Shown here: positions 51,442-62,375 of the stretch, in pieces
Layout: each line of letters begins with the position of its first letter
How positions within the stretch are numbered: the stretch's first letter is position 1
Origin: Cloeon dipterum
Lineage: Eukaryota; Arthropoda; Insecta; Ephemeroptera; Baetidae
Direction of reading: 5' to 3'
Assembly: GCF_949628265.1 (NCBI RefSeq)
Contig: NC_088786.1
Coordinates: 20,543,681-20,607,680 of the forward strand
DNA: 64,000 nucleotides
Notes under the pieces: generated by a model
Seen by the model: the letters and a program-made list of their open reading frames with translations, nothing else
The model's database searches: none
What the model was told of the DNA's origin: nothing
Position numbers and translations under genes: made by a program

Positions 51442-51557
51442 GGCGTCGGGAGACGTCACCAGATGGCGCCACCGCCAGAAACGCGGTTCCGACCCGGTCT
51501 GGTGGACCAGACCGGGAGCGGAAGTTGCACTGCAGAGGGTGGCGCCGTCCCGACGCC
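51442..51557. repeat. GC-rich perfect-core hairpin downstream of inx2
   Basis: The central 24 bases (51493-51516) form a perfect stem of 11 base pairs, CCCGGTCTGGT against ACCAGACCGGG, with a two-base loop. Outer blocks GGCGTCGGGA and GGCGCCACC on the left pair with GGTGGCGCC and TCCCGACGCC on the right. It lies just beyond the candidate inx2 poly(A) signal. Confidence 0.8.
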
Positions 51558-51604
51558 GAAGGCGAGTCCTCACAACTGTTACTTTCCGTACATTTAAAAT
51601 TAGC

Positions 51605-51610
51605 TTTATT
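51605..51610 (-). terminator. Candidate poly(A) signal of inx2
   Basis: Minus-strand AATAAA about 250 bases downstream of the inx2 stop codon, giving a GC-rich 3' UTR of ordinary length. Confidence 0.55.
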
Positions 51611-51857
51611 ACGAGGAATGAGATAATTAACCTAGGCGCGTGATTTGCAACGTTGCTCTCGTCGTGTACACCTGGCAGTTCGCGTGAATGCGTCGGCGGC
51701 GGGCGGGTGGGCGACCGGGCTGGCGCGTGTGTTTTCGAGTTTATGTTTTTAATTCATGTTTTTGTGCATTTCGTCGGAGGGGGAGGCGAGGAGCCGAACC
51801 CCCGCGCGGCGGATTGCGCGTGCAGTCTTTCGCGGATCACAGAGTCCGGCTCGGCGT

Positions 51858-53966
51858 CTACACCATGTTGTCCTTGCCGTTGAGCTTCTTGGACAGGTCG
51901 GACATAAACTCCTTGAAGATGAGCGGGTCGATGTTCTTGCCCAGCTGGTAGAGGACGAACCAGTCGCCGACCTTGCACTTTTCGGCCACGGTGCGCACGC
52001 TCTCCTGCGACGAGAGGCGCGACTGCGTGCGCAGCAGGTTGAAGCGCAGGTGCGGCATCAAGATGGTGCAGAGGCGGTAGACGAGCGCGATGCAGGTCAC
52101 AAGGGCCACCACCACGAACCAGAACCAGAGGAAGACGTAGATCTTTTCGTTGACGATGTTGAGCGGCAGCACGCACAGTCCGTCGAACTTCTGGATCGAA
52201 CCAGAGGGACCGTATTTGTGGAACTCGCACTTGGTCACCTTGGGGAAGACGGTGCTCATCGGGTCGTTGCGCTGCTCGGGCTCCAGCTCGGACATGGCGA
52301 TCACACGTGGGCCGTACGTGGTGAACTCGCCGCCGAGGAAGGAGTCCATCAGCCAGATCTGCATTAAAACGTTCACGAAGTTCAACACTTCGCAGAAGAA
52401 GAAGCGGTAGGCGTAGTAGTTTTGCGAGTGCAGGTTGTTGGCAAAGTACTCGACCAACAGCTTCTTGCGGTCCGCTTTGCAGTCCTCGCTGATCACCGGG
52501 CAGTTCATGTCCAGAGCCAACATCTTGATGCGGCCGCCCTCCCATGTCTTCCACAGGTAGCGTGGCACGTAGAACAGGATCGCCTGGAAGAACAGCACGA
52601 AGCACACCCACTGGTAGTACTTGTGATGCTTTCGCGTGTCTTTGCCGACTTCTTCATGGCCAACGCCAGGATGAGCGTAGTCCTTGCCGTTCTGCAACAA
52701 AACACGCAAATTCGCCTGGTCAGTTACGCAAAAAAATAAAAATTATCGAGATAAGGACGCTAGAGAGGCTTATCACCTCTGGGCATTGACCAAAATTGCG
52801 TCACAACGATTGAAATGTGCCGTGAGTTGCTAGACTCAAATAGTCTTGGACTACAAGACGCCAAACCTAAAAGAAGCAGCACCAAAATGGATCTAACATT
52901 GTTGAGCAACATTGATTTGCATCTTTTACTTCTCAAAAATAGCATTCTGAACGGTCTAGTTAAAAAATAACTTAAAAGTGCAAAAAACAAATTAAAAAGT
53001 GAAAAAATATCAATCACATGGTGAGGAATAATCTTATTTATTGCTGGGCGCCTTTAATAGTTTTCGTCAACGACAATCCCAACAAAATATCAAACATGGC
53101 GCCCATACCAATCCTCCATCAAATTTAATTAGTCGCTATGAACATATTAATAAACATGCGTCTCCAATTTTAATGCTAATTAGCGGGGCAGGAAGTAGAA
53201 AATCTGTAGTGAACGTTGCGGGCCGGCAAGAAGCAATCCGAGACGAGTCATGTGTGAAAAGGAAGCTGGAGGGTCGGACCCTCGCATGTTCTGCTTTTAT
53301 TAACAAACACGCCGCGACGAGCACTCGATAAAAAAGACCATCAACGCGCCTAAAAAGCAAACACGGGCGAAAATCAGCCCAGGCGTTTATTTTCTCTTCG
53401 CATGTGGTGCCAACAAGTGGGCAGCCGCCAGCGCCATAATTAACACTGCAATTAGCTGATGTAATTAAAGTGTAAATTCCTTCCTTAAACGTGCTTTGTA
53501 ATTACCCTGACAAATTACAGCAGACGGATCGATGAAGATTTCATTTTAAATTAAATTATATTTTAAAAATGATTGAGTTTTCATTTAATTTTGCACTTGA
53601 CTTGATTTCGAACCGCACATGGCAACAATGGAATCCAAAATGGCGGACAGGGTTCGGTTTAAAGGGTTCAGACATGGTTTCCAGGTAAAATTCGAAAAAA
53701 GCCAAAATGGTACTCACAGATCCTGCGAATCTGTTGGGGATGCTGTAGGTGGAATGGATCCAGCAGTAGGTGTCCATGACGTTGAGCGGGATTTCGTCGA
53801 CGATGCAGTCAATTGGGTCGCCGATGTACTGGCGCGAGGTGACCAGGAGCGAAAACGCGATCAGGATGATCACGGTCGCCTTGTAATGCAGACGGAAAAT
53901 ATTGTTGTCGATGCATACTGAGTCGAGCTTTAGCAGCCCCTTCACCGAGCCGAAAACATCAAACAT
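51858..53966 (-). CDS. inx2: Innexin 2, gap-junction channel protein
   Basis: Two coding exons (53718-53966 and 51858-52691, phase 0) encode 360 residues; Drosophila Inx2 has 367. The N-terminus MFDVFGSVKGLLK and the blocks SLLVTSRQYIGDPIDCIVDE and YYQWVCFVLFFQAILFYVPR are hallmarks of the innexin-2 subgroup. Loop cysteines are C54, C68, C238 and C256, and LPLNIVNEKIYVFLWFWF leads into TM4. Four membrane spans lie near 28-48, 108-128, 180-203 and 264-292. Inx2 is the broadly expressed innexin of insect epithelia and forms homo- and heteromeric gap junctions, including with Ogre and Inx3. ATG at 53966 is preceded by a 21-base 5' UTR segment that begins at an acceptor (GTGCTTCAG), so a non-coding first exon lies upstream. 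The second exon covers loop 1 to the C-terminus without interruption, unlike inx1. Confidence 0.97.
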
Positions 53967-53987
53967 GGCTCCAGATGGTTTGCGTAC

Positions 53988-56900
53988 CTGAAGCACAAGG
54001 GCCTAAGTTAGAAACTTGTCGGGATAGTTAAGTTTCGGTCATATTGAGTCTCAATAAAGAAACAAACAATTAAAGTACACAGAAAATATAAAGTTACACA
54101 ATATTATTTGTGAGGATAATATTTTTGAGCAAGTTAAGCGCTTCTGAAACTTTCAGCTTGGAAATTTACTAACATTGCTGAGGTTCTACAACATTTTTTT
54201 ACTGGGGAGATTACTCAAAAATAAAATGTTGAAATCCTCCACAGCGTTGTTTCGGTAAAAAAATAAGGGGTGAAATATGGTCCAATTTAATATTTATTTA
54301 TAGAAATAAAAAAATGAGAACCAAAAGCCATTTGTATAAAGAGAGTCAAACCAACCGTATCGTGCGTATTCCAAATTTCTCGCTTGGAATGCGAACTGCA
54401 GGGAGGCCGAGTAAGTAAAAAATCAAGAGCAGAAAGAATGGAAGCGAGGTGAGCGAACACCGGAAGGGACTTATTGTCTCGGGTTCCCACGAACGCCTCT
54501 CGCTCGCGCGCCTCGGGCTTCGCTCTACGCTTTTCTTCGCTCGGGCGTTCAAGTTTTCCCTAAGCGTCTAAGATATCCCCTAAACCTCCCTCATAAACGC
54601 GAGTGGTGCAATAAAAATGTTCTTCAGTCCACGGCCAACACAATATAACAGCAAGGAGAAGAAGCCGTGGCGGAGGATTCAAAGGCGATACTCACTCAAA
54701 TGAAAACGGACACGTCCGCGCGGCTTGCGGCTTGGGCTGTGCGGCTGGCTTGTGGCGGCTTCGTCAGGGGGCCGAGGGCAGCGAGGCTGGCGCTTTGGAC
54801 AGCGCTAGTGCATCGTCGGCGCGCGAGCGGCGCCGGCAGAGGTGGCAAGTAAAAAGAGATCGAGATGCGTTCGGGGTGCGACTCAAGCCGCGTCGTCGGT
54901 ACCTCTCTTCGAACTACAAATGCGACGCTGCTTGCAGTTTGGCCAGCGAGCGACCCCCCTCCTCCACGTCCGATCGCCGCCTGCACGCCCTCTGCTAGCC
55001 TGATGGAAAACCTCTGGTTCGCTTCGTACTCGGAGTTTCCACACACAGACTAGCAATATAGGTACTTCCTTTCCTATTATCAGGAAACTAAAGAATGATT
55101 TTGAAGCAAAAATGATATTTCTTCTGCGCTGTTAAATTATTCAAAGTAGCAACTAAATAACAAAATAACAAGGTTATATAACGTTCAGAAAGTCTTTGGG
55201 ACTGCGGTTGAATTTAGTCTATGGGGTATTTTTCTTCCGTTTCTTTAAATAATATAAGGAAACCCTGGGTACGGTCTACTCTAAAATGCAATTTTTGTTT
55301 TTAAGAAATTAGACTTTCTTGAAATTAGGAGAAAATGAGTGGTTAAAAATTTAAATCTAAATTGCCGAACAAATTTCAAAATACCCGAAGCGAAAACATT
55401 TAAGTCCCATAAGCATTTGCTCCAAAGTTAATTTCAACATTCCAACAAAATAGGAATTTTTAACTTCGTGAAAAAGTCGATGTCATAATTGAAATTATGA
55501 ATTTTTACACTTTCAAGCAACTCTTTACCTGCTCTTGACGTAGAAGGCAATAAAAATGAAATCTTTTAGGACCAATGACCGCAGTGTAGATGTTTTTTTT
55601 AAATCATTTGATGGAATTTTCCTCTTTTTAGATTTTCCGCCCTTTTTCTGCACTAATCCCGATGGATTTCTATTTTTTCATTCGGAGCTCTACCTGCTCT
55701 GGAAGGATTAGATGTAACAAAATGTGATGAATAAGCATTCGTTTGAGGAGCACGTGCAATGATTGGACAAGAGAAACTCTTTTGTCGAGAGGATGGGATT
55801 CTTTCGCGGCGCACCTGCCCTGGACAATGCGAGCACGGCTGGCACGCATTGAGTTGGAATGAATCTCGTTTGTGGGCGTGCATTACACCGACCGCGCGAC
55901 CTTGAAAGCCATAAAATCCGAAAATAAATTCTGCCCATTTTTCCATCGCAGCCTTCCAGACTCCAGACAGGAAAAATGCCGAATTTTCGAAGCGTGAGAA
56001 GGCGGAAGAGATTTTTGAATTTCATGTCGCGTCATCGAATCGTGACGCATTCCTCTTTGATTAATGAATGCGTCATATTTGCAATTCTTCGATAGTGAAT
56101 GAGTTCGATAGGGGCTAATGCTATACCGATGTTTCAACTCGACAAACGAGATGAGCCGGACCTGGGAATAAGAGTGAGTGACGCTTTCGGTAGCTGAGAG
56201 AACGCCTGCAGCTGCTACCGGCCCGCACCACACGCTGCCTGAAACAACATTATAGGGCCAAAGCAGCTGGGTTGTTACGCTGTGTAAAAGACCCAACCAC
56301 TCCTTCAGTAGTTTATCTAGGAACATTATATGAGCAATATTATCAAAATGAAGTCGAATGATGGTATCTCCTTTGTATGTAAAAATTCTAAATTGACACC
56401 TTAAAGAGGATTGATTCAGCAAACCCTGGGAAATCTTTTTTGTCAGCGCAAAAGCTAATTAATCCCTCATGAACGGATGACATAAGTAGCGCTGTAAGGT
56501 TTGTATAAAAGTGGCAATATTGGAATTTCAATGGTTAAAGTCCTTAATTAATTTCTGCACAAATTGCTTCAATAAAAAATTCGATCAAAAATTCTAATAA
56601 TTTTCCAAAAATGTAAACCACTTAAAATGGAAAAGAACAAAATAATCAGGACCATCTCAAAATAAATTTATTCGAATTCTCCGGCAACTGATTCAGCCAT
56701 GTGCATGAATCTTGATTTAAAATCAAACGTGTTCAGATTAATTAGATTCTAGACCTTTGAACTAAAGATTGTACTATCAAGAATTTACAACTTCCTTCGC
56801 ATCAATCTTGTTTCTATTCACTCAGTGGAATGAGTGCGAGAGTCGGTAGCCACGTCGTTTTTCGAATGAGTCAGCGCGCTCCCGTCGGTCAGCAAGCGTA

Positions 56901-58600
56901 GGAGGCAAAGAGGTGGGCTCGCCTGGCGCCGTCACAGCCATTGATAACAATTATTCCCGGCAATTTTTTAAGGCCGGACTCCTCCTTGACTCAACATCAG
57001 CGATAAAAAATACACGAATTCAGACCTGATTCACCAAATCAAATTCCTTCTCCTCGTTTTGCTCATCCGCGTGTTTTTATTTTTTCCACTCCTCCTCGCC
57101 CAACCCGACGAGACCTGGTCCAGAGCGAGGAATGCGGCTCCATTACTTCGTGCAGCAGTGACGTCACTTTTGCACCGCTCAGCCGACGCTGCTGGCCGAA
57201 ATGTCAAACCCCATGCAGAGGAATTTGTGTAAAATAATTTTCCACTGCCTGGTTTTTGGTTTAATGAGGGGATTTCTCATAGTCTCATAGTCGATTTCTC
57301 GGCGCGGACAAGAGGCGGAAAAGCCAAAGCCGTGAATGGGATATGGCCGGGGGCGTGCGAGGCGTGGGAATTGGGCACTCGCGCCGTTCCCAATAGCGCA
57401 CCGCCGCCGCCGCCGAAAGAACAAAACGAAAGGAACACACGCGACCATAGCCGGTCCGATTGTCCGCCTGTCAGCCAGATTAATGGTTGCGATGCGCAAA
57501 GGGTTACATACACCACGCAGACCACTCCAGTCGAGAAGTCCCAGATCGAGAACACACTCTCACTCACACAGTCTTGGTCTGACCCCTAAAAGAGACGTAA
57601 AATTAGCCGTGCATTGTTTCCTTGAGACGTAAACAGAGATAAACTGTTGCTGCTCAAAGCCAGAAAATCAGATCGAATTGCTCTAACATGGCATTGAATA
57701 AATAACATTTTATGATTTGATTAATTTTGGACTTGTTCCTATCGTTTTCCACTGAGAAAATGAAATGGGTAATGCTTTATAAACAAAATAGCCACGTTAA
57801 ATTCTTTTTTACTAAATTAATATTCATTTTACGGGGTTTTGCGGGACAGTGGGGATGATGGGTAAACACACCCTAAACGCTTCAGCTGGTCAAGGGAGGT
57901 CGAGACTATAGTCTGACGATGTGCGGTTTTTGTAATATATTATAATAATGAGTACCTGAGATTTGGAGTTTTATTATCAAAAAACGCAAATGTAAAACAT
58001 TCGAAAACACAAAAGAACACCACTCTGAAAATTTCGCACATGTCAAGGGACAACATTTTATCACATTTTTCAAAACTATTAAACCCTGGGATACTTTGCA
58101 AAAGATGCTAAGGTCTCCAAGTGTTCCAAAATTGCCACATCAAAACAGTTGAAGTAAATATTTGTAGAAATTTTTGAACATGTGATCTACAAGACAGGAA
58201 TGATTTCCGGTGCAAATTTCGTTTAGAGTACTTGAGTTCATGCCAATTTTGTCCTCAGAACAATGAAATTTCTTATAATATATATTTTTTTTAAATAAAT
58301 GAAAAGTACGCGCATAAAATTTAAGAAATCTACTAATGACTAGCTCGCATCTCAAATGAGAGAGTCATCTAAATACTTTTATTTAGACAATTTAAAACAG
58401 ATCCAAGAAATACAAAATTTTAGTAAGGAATTAAAAAAATAATTTCATCATCCAATATCTGCTAGATTTAATAGTTAAGTGATACGAAAAAATTGTTTTA
58501 CCACCAATAACTTTTTAAGAAAAAGATGATTGTTTGGAAAATTGTATTCCACAGAAAACGTCTCGCTACAAATCTACTGTTCTCGACATGAAAAAAATAA
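53988..58600. other. Region between inx2 and kynurenine formamidase
   Basis: No coding exon is supported. It holds the GC-rich island at 54650-55010 (candidate inx2 promoter) and smaller GC-rich patches near 56820-56960 and 57300-57420. A 179-residue minus-strand frame at 55883-56422 has no recognisable domain, no supporting splice sites and no ATG-defined start that I could justify. Confidence 0.55.
54650..55010 (-). promoter_or_regulatory. GC-rich island, candidate inx2 promoter and non-coding first exon
   Basis: A CpG-dense block lies about 0.7-1 kb upstream of the inx2 start codon. On the minus strand a strong donor (TTTGA then GTGAGTATC) is at 54695-54694, and the inx2 5' UTR acceptor is at 53989-53988. 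Together they would make a 5' UTR intron of about 700 bp. This is inferred from motif and spacing. Confidence 0.45.
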
Positions 58601-58635
58601 TACAAGTAATCAAATAATGCAAGAAAAGGCTTACT

Positions 58636-58641
58636 TTTATT
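58636..58641 (-). terminator. Candidate poly(A) signal of kynurenine formamidase
   Basis: Minus-strand AATAAA about 200 bases downstream of the stop codon at 58841. Confidence 0.45.
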
Positions 58642-58840
58642 CAGAAAATTGGTACTGGCATTGTGTAATATCAAGTTGTTTGGGGGAAGGGAGATTATAT
58701 TAAAGAGATGCAGCATTTAAATTTGAACGGATGCTGCGGCCGGGTCCAGGTGCTGAGCGACAGGTGCGAGCAGCAGATGCGCGCGTGCGATTCGATCAAC
58801 AGATGATGCGAGGGGTGTTTTTTGGCTACGGGGGTCAAGT

Positions 58841-61800
58841 TTAATGCTGCTTGCTGTCCAGGATGAGCTCTTTGAGCCGCTTGGTCAGCACGTGATTGTC
58901 GCTGCGCAAGTTCTCTACGATGTCAAAGTGGTCCACGCCCTGCACCTCAAGCACCTCCACCTCCGCAACACGCCCTTTCAGCAACTGTAAATATATGGCA
59001 TTTCGGAAAAATGCAGTTAAATCTTGGTTTTGTCCCAAAAATAGGAGGTAAATCAACGGGAAAAATAAAAAATATTACAAGAAAGTTCATTTATCTAGAC
59101 CTGAAAAATTATTATTTAGAAAAGCCAAATTGGATAAATTAATACCTAGATAAGAGGCTAACAAGACTAATTTGATTTTTAAAAGATACGTTTTGACAGA
59201 TTTCTCAAGAAAAGATCCGTTTTTTGTTTTACCTGTGCTAGCTGTTGGGTCTGCTGGATGAAAGCGGGTGAGTCGTGCTCCCCGACGGCCAGCAGCAGGT
59301 GCAGGCGCCGTGCCCACGCTGCCAAACGCACACCCGGGAGCTGCACCAGCGGACTCAGCGCCTTGGCCCGCTCTCTGTGGATTTTAATTGTCTCTCAATC
59401 TGTTTCTTTGCTTGGCGCAAATATCACAACAGTCCCTCAGGTTGCGAGTATGACACCTTACAAGACATTGCGGAGTCGAACAAAATTTAACTCTTTATAA
59501 CCAGAAAAAAATTATGAAAATCAGATGGAATTTTTTTAACAGGCCTCTGCGTTAGATGTCAAGCGCAGGACAAAGAGAGCGGCCATATCATATAATATGC
59601 ACCTCATCACTCCTCATGTTGGCAATTCTCACAAACATTGTTGCATTTCCTTTGTTTTTCATGACAATTAAACCAAACAATCAGTGAGGAGCAGGGTCAG
59701 GGCCTGTGATTAACATCAGCGGCCATGACACTGATGACGTCACAATATGGCCGCTTTTCTTTGTCCTGCGTTTAACGGCTGACGCGGAGGCCGATTAAAA
59801 AAATTCCAAAATTAATCTGATATCCAGAATGTTTAGCGAAAAATTTAAAATTGTAATTTTTCAACATCCATGCCCTTTAAGCGTCAACTCTTTTTTATTA
59901 ACCACACAAGAATATCCTTTGATTGGTAACCATGAAGAGGCACTAATAATGTCAAAATTCTGGTGTCGAAGGGGAGGTGTGCTTTTTTAATTTGGGCAAA
60001 AAATAAATCTGCTCACTCATCGAGCTTGAGGGGTGTGTTGACGGTGGTTTTGATGAGTGGCACGAGGTCGTAGACGCCGCTGATGAGGATGAGGCCACGA
60101 AGCAGCTGCAGGCCCGCCGTGCTCGCTTGCTCCTCGGTTTTGAGGCCAAAGAGTGCCGACAGCGCCAAGTGTGCACCCGCCGAGTGGCCGCCCACCCACA
60201 CGCACCTTTAATTTCAACAAACAATAAGTCTCGTGCTTTGTGGAACGTGAATTTTGCAGATGCCAAGTATAAAAAAGATTCTTACTGGCAACCGCTCAAG
60301 TTGGCTTGGTCCAAGATCACCTGGAGGGCGCACCTGATCTCCTCCACGATTTCTTCCAAAGGGGCTGACAGATTAATGACATTATTTACCATTTTATTCA
60401 TCAGCGGGGAACATAATGAAGCACTGGTTAATTTTCATTTTCTGCAAATAACTGCACAGTTGGAATTTTTAATTTCCCCAAGACATTCAAAGTTTTGAAT
60501 GTTTTAGAGCAATTTGTGAGAGTCCCACCTCTGGACACCCCGACATGGGGAGATTCACACCCACCTCTACTCTACAGCGGTCATTTCGATTCTCCCCGTG
60601 TCGGGATGCCCTGTGGTGAGAAATACACATCAAAAAGATTGATTAAGTCTTATTAGGGGAGATGTATTTTATTTTTAAAATTACATTTTCTGGTGGCTCA
60701 ACCATCCTTCCAATTTTTAGGATAAAATCCATAATTTAAATTTAGCCCTAAGCACGAACAGGTGAAATCTAATATCTTGACCAATTTCCCATAATGCGAA
60801 CTGAAACCAACAGAGGTAATGCTGCGTACCTGCTGGAGCAAGGGTGTAGCCGACGATGGCTACCCTGATGCCGCACCTGGCTAAGGGTCTAACGCAGTAT
60901 GCGGAAATATTTCGGTCCAGCTCCTGCCAGTAGCCGCCGTGGATGTACACAAACAATGGCGCGTCTGCGAATCAAGCAATGCACAATTTTAAACACATAA
61001 ACGACAGTTTTCATTATTTTCCAACTCACTCTGCGGCAAGGATTCTCCTCCATACAGGTCATACTGCTGCGCAGGTCGCGGGCCATATCGCAGACCGATT
61101 TCATTTGGTATGCTCGACTTAGAAATCTCACTTTCTGCAACAGCATTTTTTTGCACATCTTTATTTTTCCTTTAAGTTGCTAAAATCTGTAAACGCTTGA
61201 AGTAGATAAGTTATGAACATAATTTTGGTTTAGTATAATTAATTGATAATGTTTTTATGATTTCATAATTATGATAATAATGTAAAGCAGATTTTGCGAC
61301 GACTTTCTTGACTCTGACGAAAAAAATCCGGGCCAATTTTGTTCGCATTCCACAACTTTGCATAAGATCTGATTTAAATTAATGAATGAACACTAGGATA
61401 TTTTAAGCTTTTTTACCACTTAAGCTCTAAGAAGGAAAAATGTGTATTAGATTATATTTCCAAACTCATCTTCCGATCCTATTTATCAGGCACGGAACAT
61501 ATGCCTCGCGCCTCTCTCAGTTTATTTTCTGTCGTCACTGGACCACTGAAGTAAAGAATGTAGTGCTTATGCAACTCCCGCGACACACGAATATCGCGTG
61601 TTGCATAACTTTCGCTTTTCCTCGTTAAACTGTCCAGTTTCTGGTTTGTTAATGGTCTTATACGCATGCCAAACACGGTATTATTTTGACTTGAGCAGCA
61701 TACCAAATCGAGGTATTTACAAAAACGTTATTTATTTAGATCTTCAGTCTCTAAAATTTGATTTTGCTTTTATTTTATAGACTCAAAAATTAGCAGGACA

Positions 61801-62375
61801 CTTTGATTATAATTTTTTATGCTTTTAAGTTAACGAGATATTTGAATTTTCAAACTTAAATAAAGTGGAAGCTGTTGTACTGTTTATTAAAATGGAATAT
61901 TATTAGAAGAGCAAAAAGCAAAGATCGAGATAAGTGCAGCGAGTCAAGTTCAACGGAATCGTCGCCCCTATCTATCTAAGTAAGCAGCACGTGACTCGAG
62001 CTTTGTTTATAACAGCTATACCCGCTCGCAGAAGCCTATCAATGAATAAAAATGAAAATATTTTGAAGGCGTAGCCAGAATTCTAAATACGAATTTCCGG
62101 ACGACATTTCAAAATATGCGCTTCGCAGCTAGTTTAATAGAAACATTTTCCGCCAATAGTTAGGTAAGATTCAATTTAATTGTGATTTATAGCAGTTAAA
62201 TTATTTAGGGACCTGTAGAGACGACTTTGACGTGGTGCTGGATGACCTGCGTGGCATCAAAGCGCTTGGACCACCTGCTCGGCGAGTAAAGCCGCTCCAG
62301 CTCCTTCCAAAACGAGATATTTATGAACAAGAGTTTAAAAGGAATAGCGCGTCGTCAACTCACCTCGTCCACCAT
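58841..62375 (-). CDS. KFase: Kynurenine formamidase (arylformamidase), alpha/beta hydrolase
   Basis: Eight exons (62364-62375, 62213-62303, 61030-61134, 60830-60964, 60286-60364, 60017-60205, 59233-59374, 58841-58984) close in phase to 298 residues. The enzyme hydrolyses N-formylkynurenine to kynurenine and formate, the second step of tryptophan degradation, feeding ommochrome and kynurenate synthesis in insects. The N-terminal LERLYSPSRWSKRF and later YGPRPAQQYDLYG fit the family. The oxyanion motif HGGYW is at 78-82, the nucleophile elbow GHSAG has Ser149, and the probable acid and base are Asp238 (GEHD) and His270 (DHFD). Exon 1 encodes only MVDE, and intron 1 is about 60 bases. Exon 2 ends at a weak donor (CAG then GTCCCT). 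A MITE lies in the intron 59375-60016 and a hairpin in the intron 60365-60829. No signal peptide is seen, so it is probably cytosolic. Confidence 0.92.
59521..59820. repeat. MITE-like element in a kynurenine formamidase intron
   Basis: Terminal inverted repeats of roughly 65-75 bases (59521-59588 against 59744-59820) share GGAATTTTTTTAA, GGCCTC, GCGCAGGACAAAG-type blocks and GCGGCCATAT. The interior is about 155 bp with no coding capacity. A TGACGTCA palindrome sits at 59735-59742, next to the right repeat. Confidence 0.8.
60533..60610. repeat. Short hairpin in a kynurenine formamidase intron
   Basis: GGACACCCCGACATGGGGAG at 60533 is inverted against CTCCCCGTGTCGGGATGCC ending at 60610, with a loop of about 31 bases. 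The stem has a few mismatches. It may be a small MITE remnant or simply structured intron RNA. Confidence 0.7.

Larger units (their letters stand above)
34750..51600. other. 17 kb region without a confident coding gene
   Basis: Mostly AT-rich DNA upstream of the divergent innexin and downstream of inx2. It holds four copies of repeat R1 (38870-39190, 42640-42830, 43530-43740, 49845-50140), one copy of R2 (48395-48725), a SINE (49231-49669), a GC-rich hairpin (51442-51557) and a GC-rich patch (40980-41180). No coding exon with supporting splice sites and family similarity was found. Confidence 0.6.

Noticed and set aside
55883-56422. 179-residue minus-strand frame
   Set aside because: No recognisable motif, no convincing start context and no exon-like splice sites; chance cannot be excluded.
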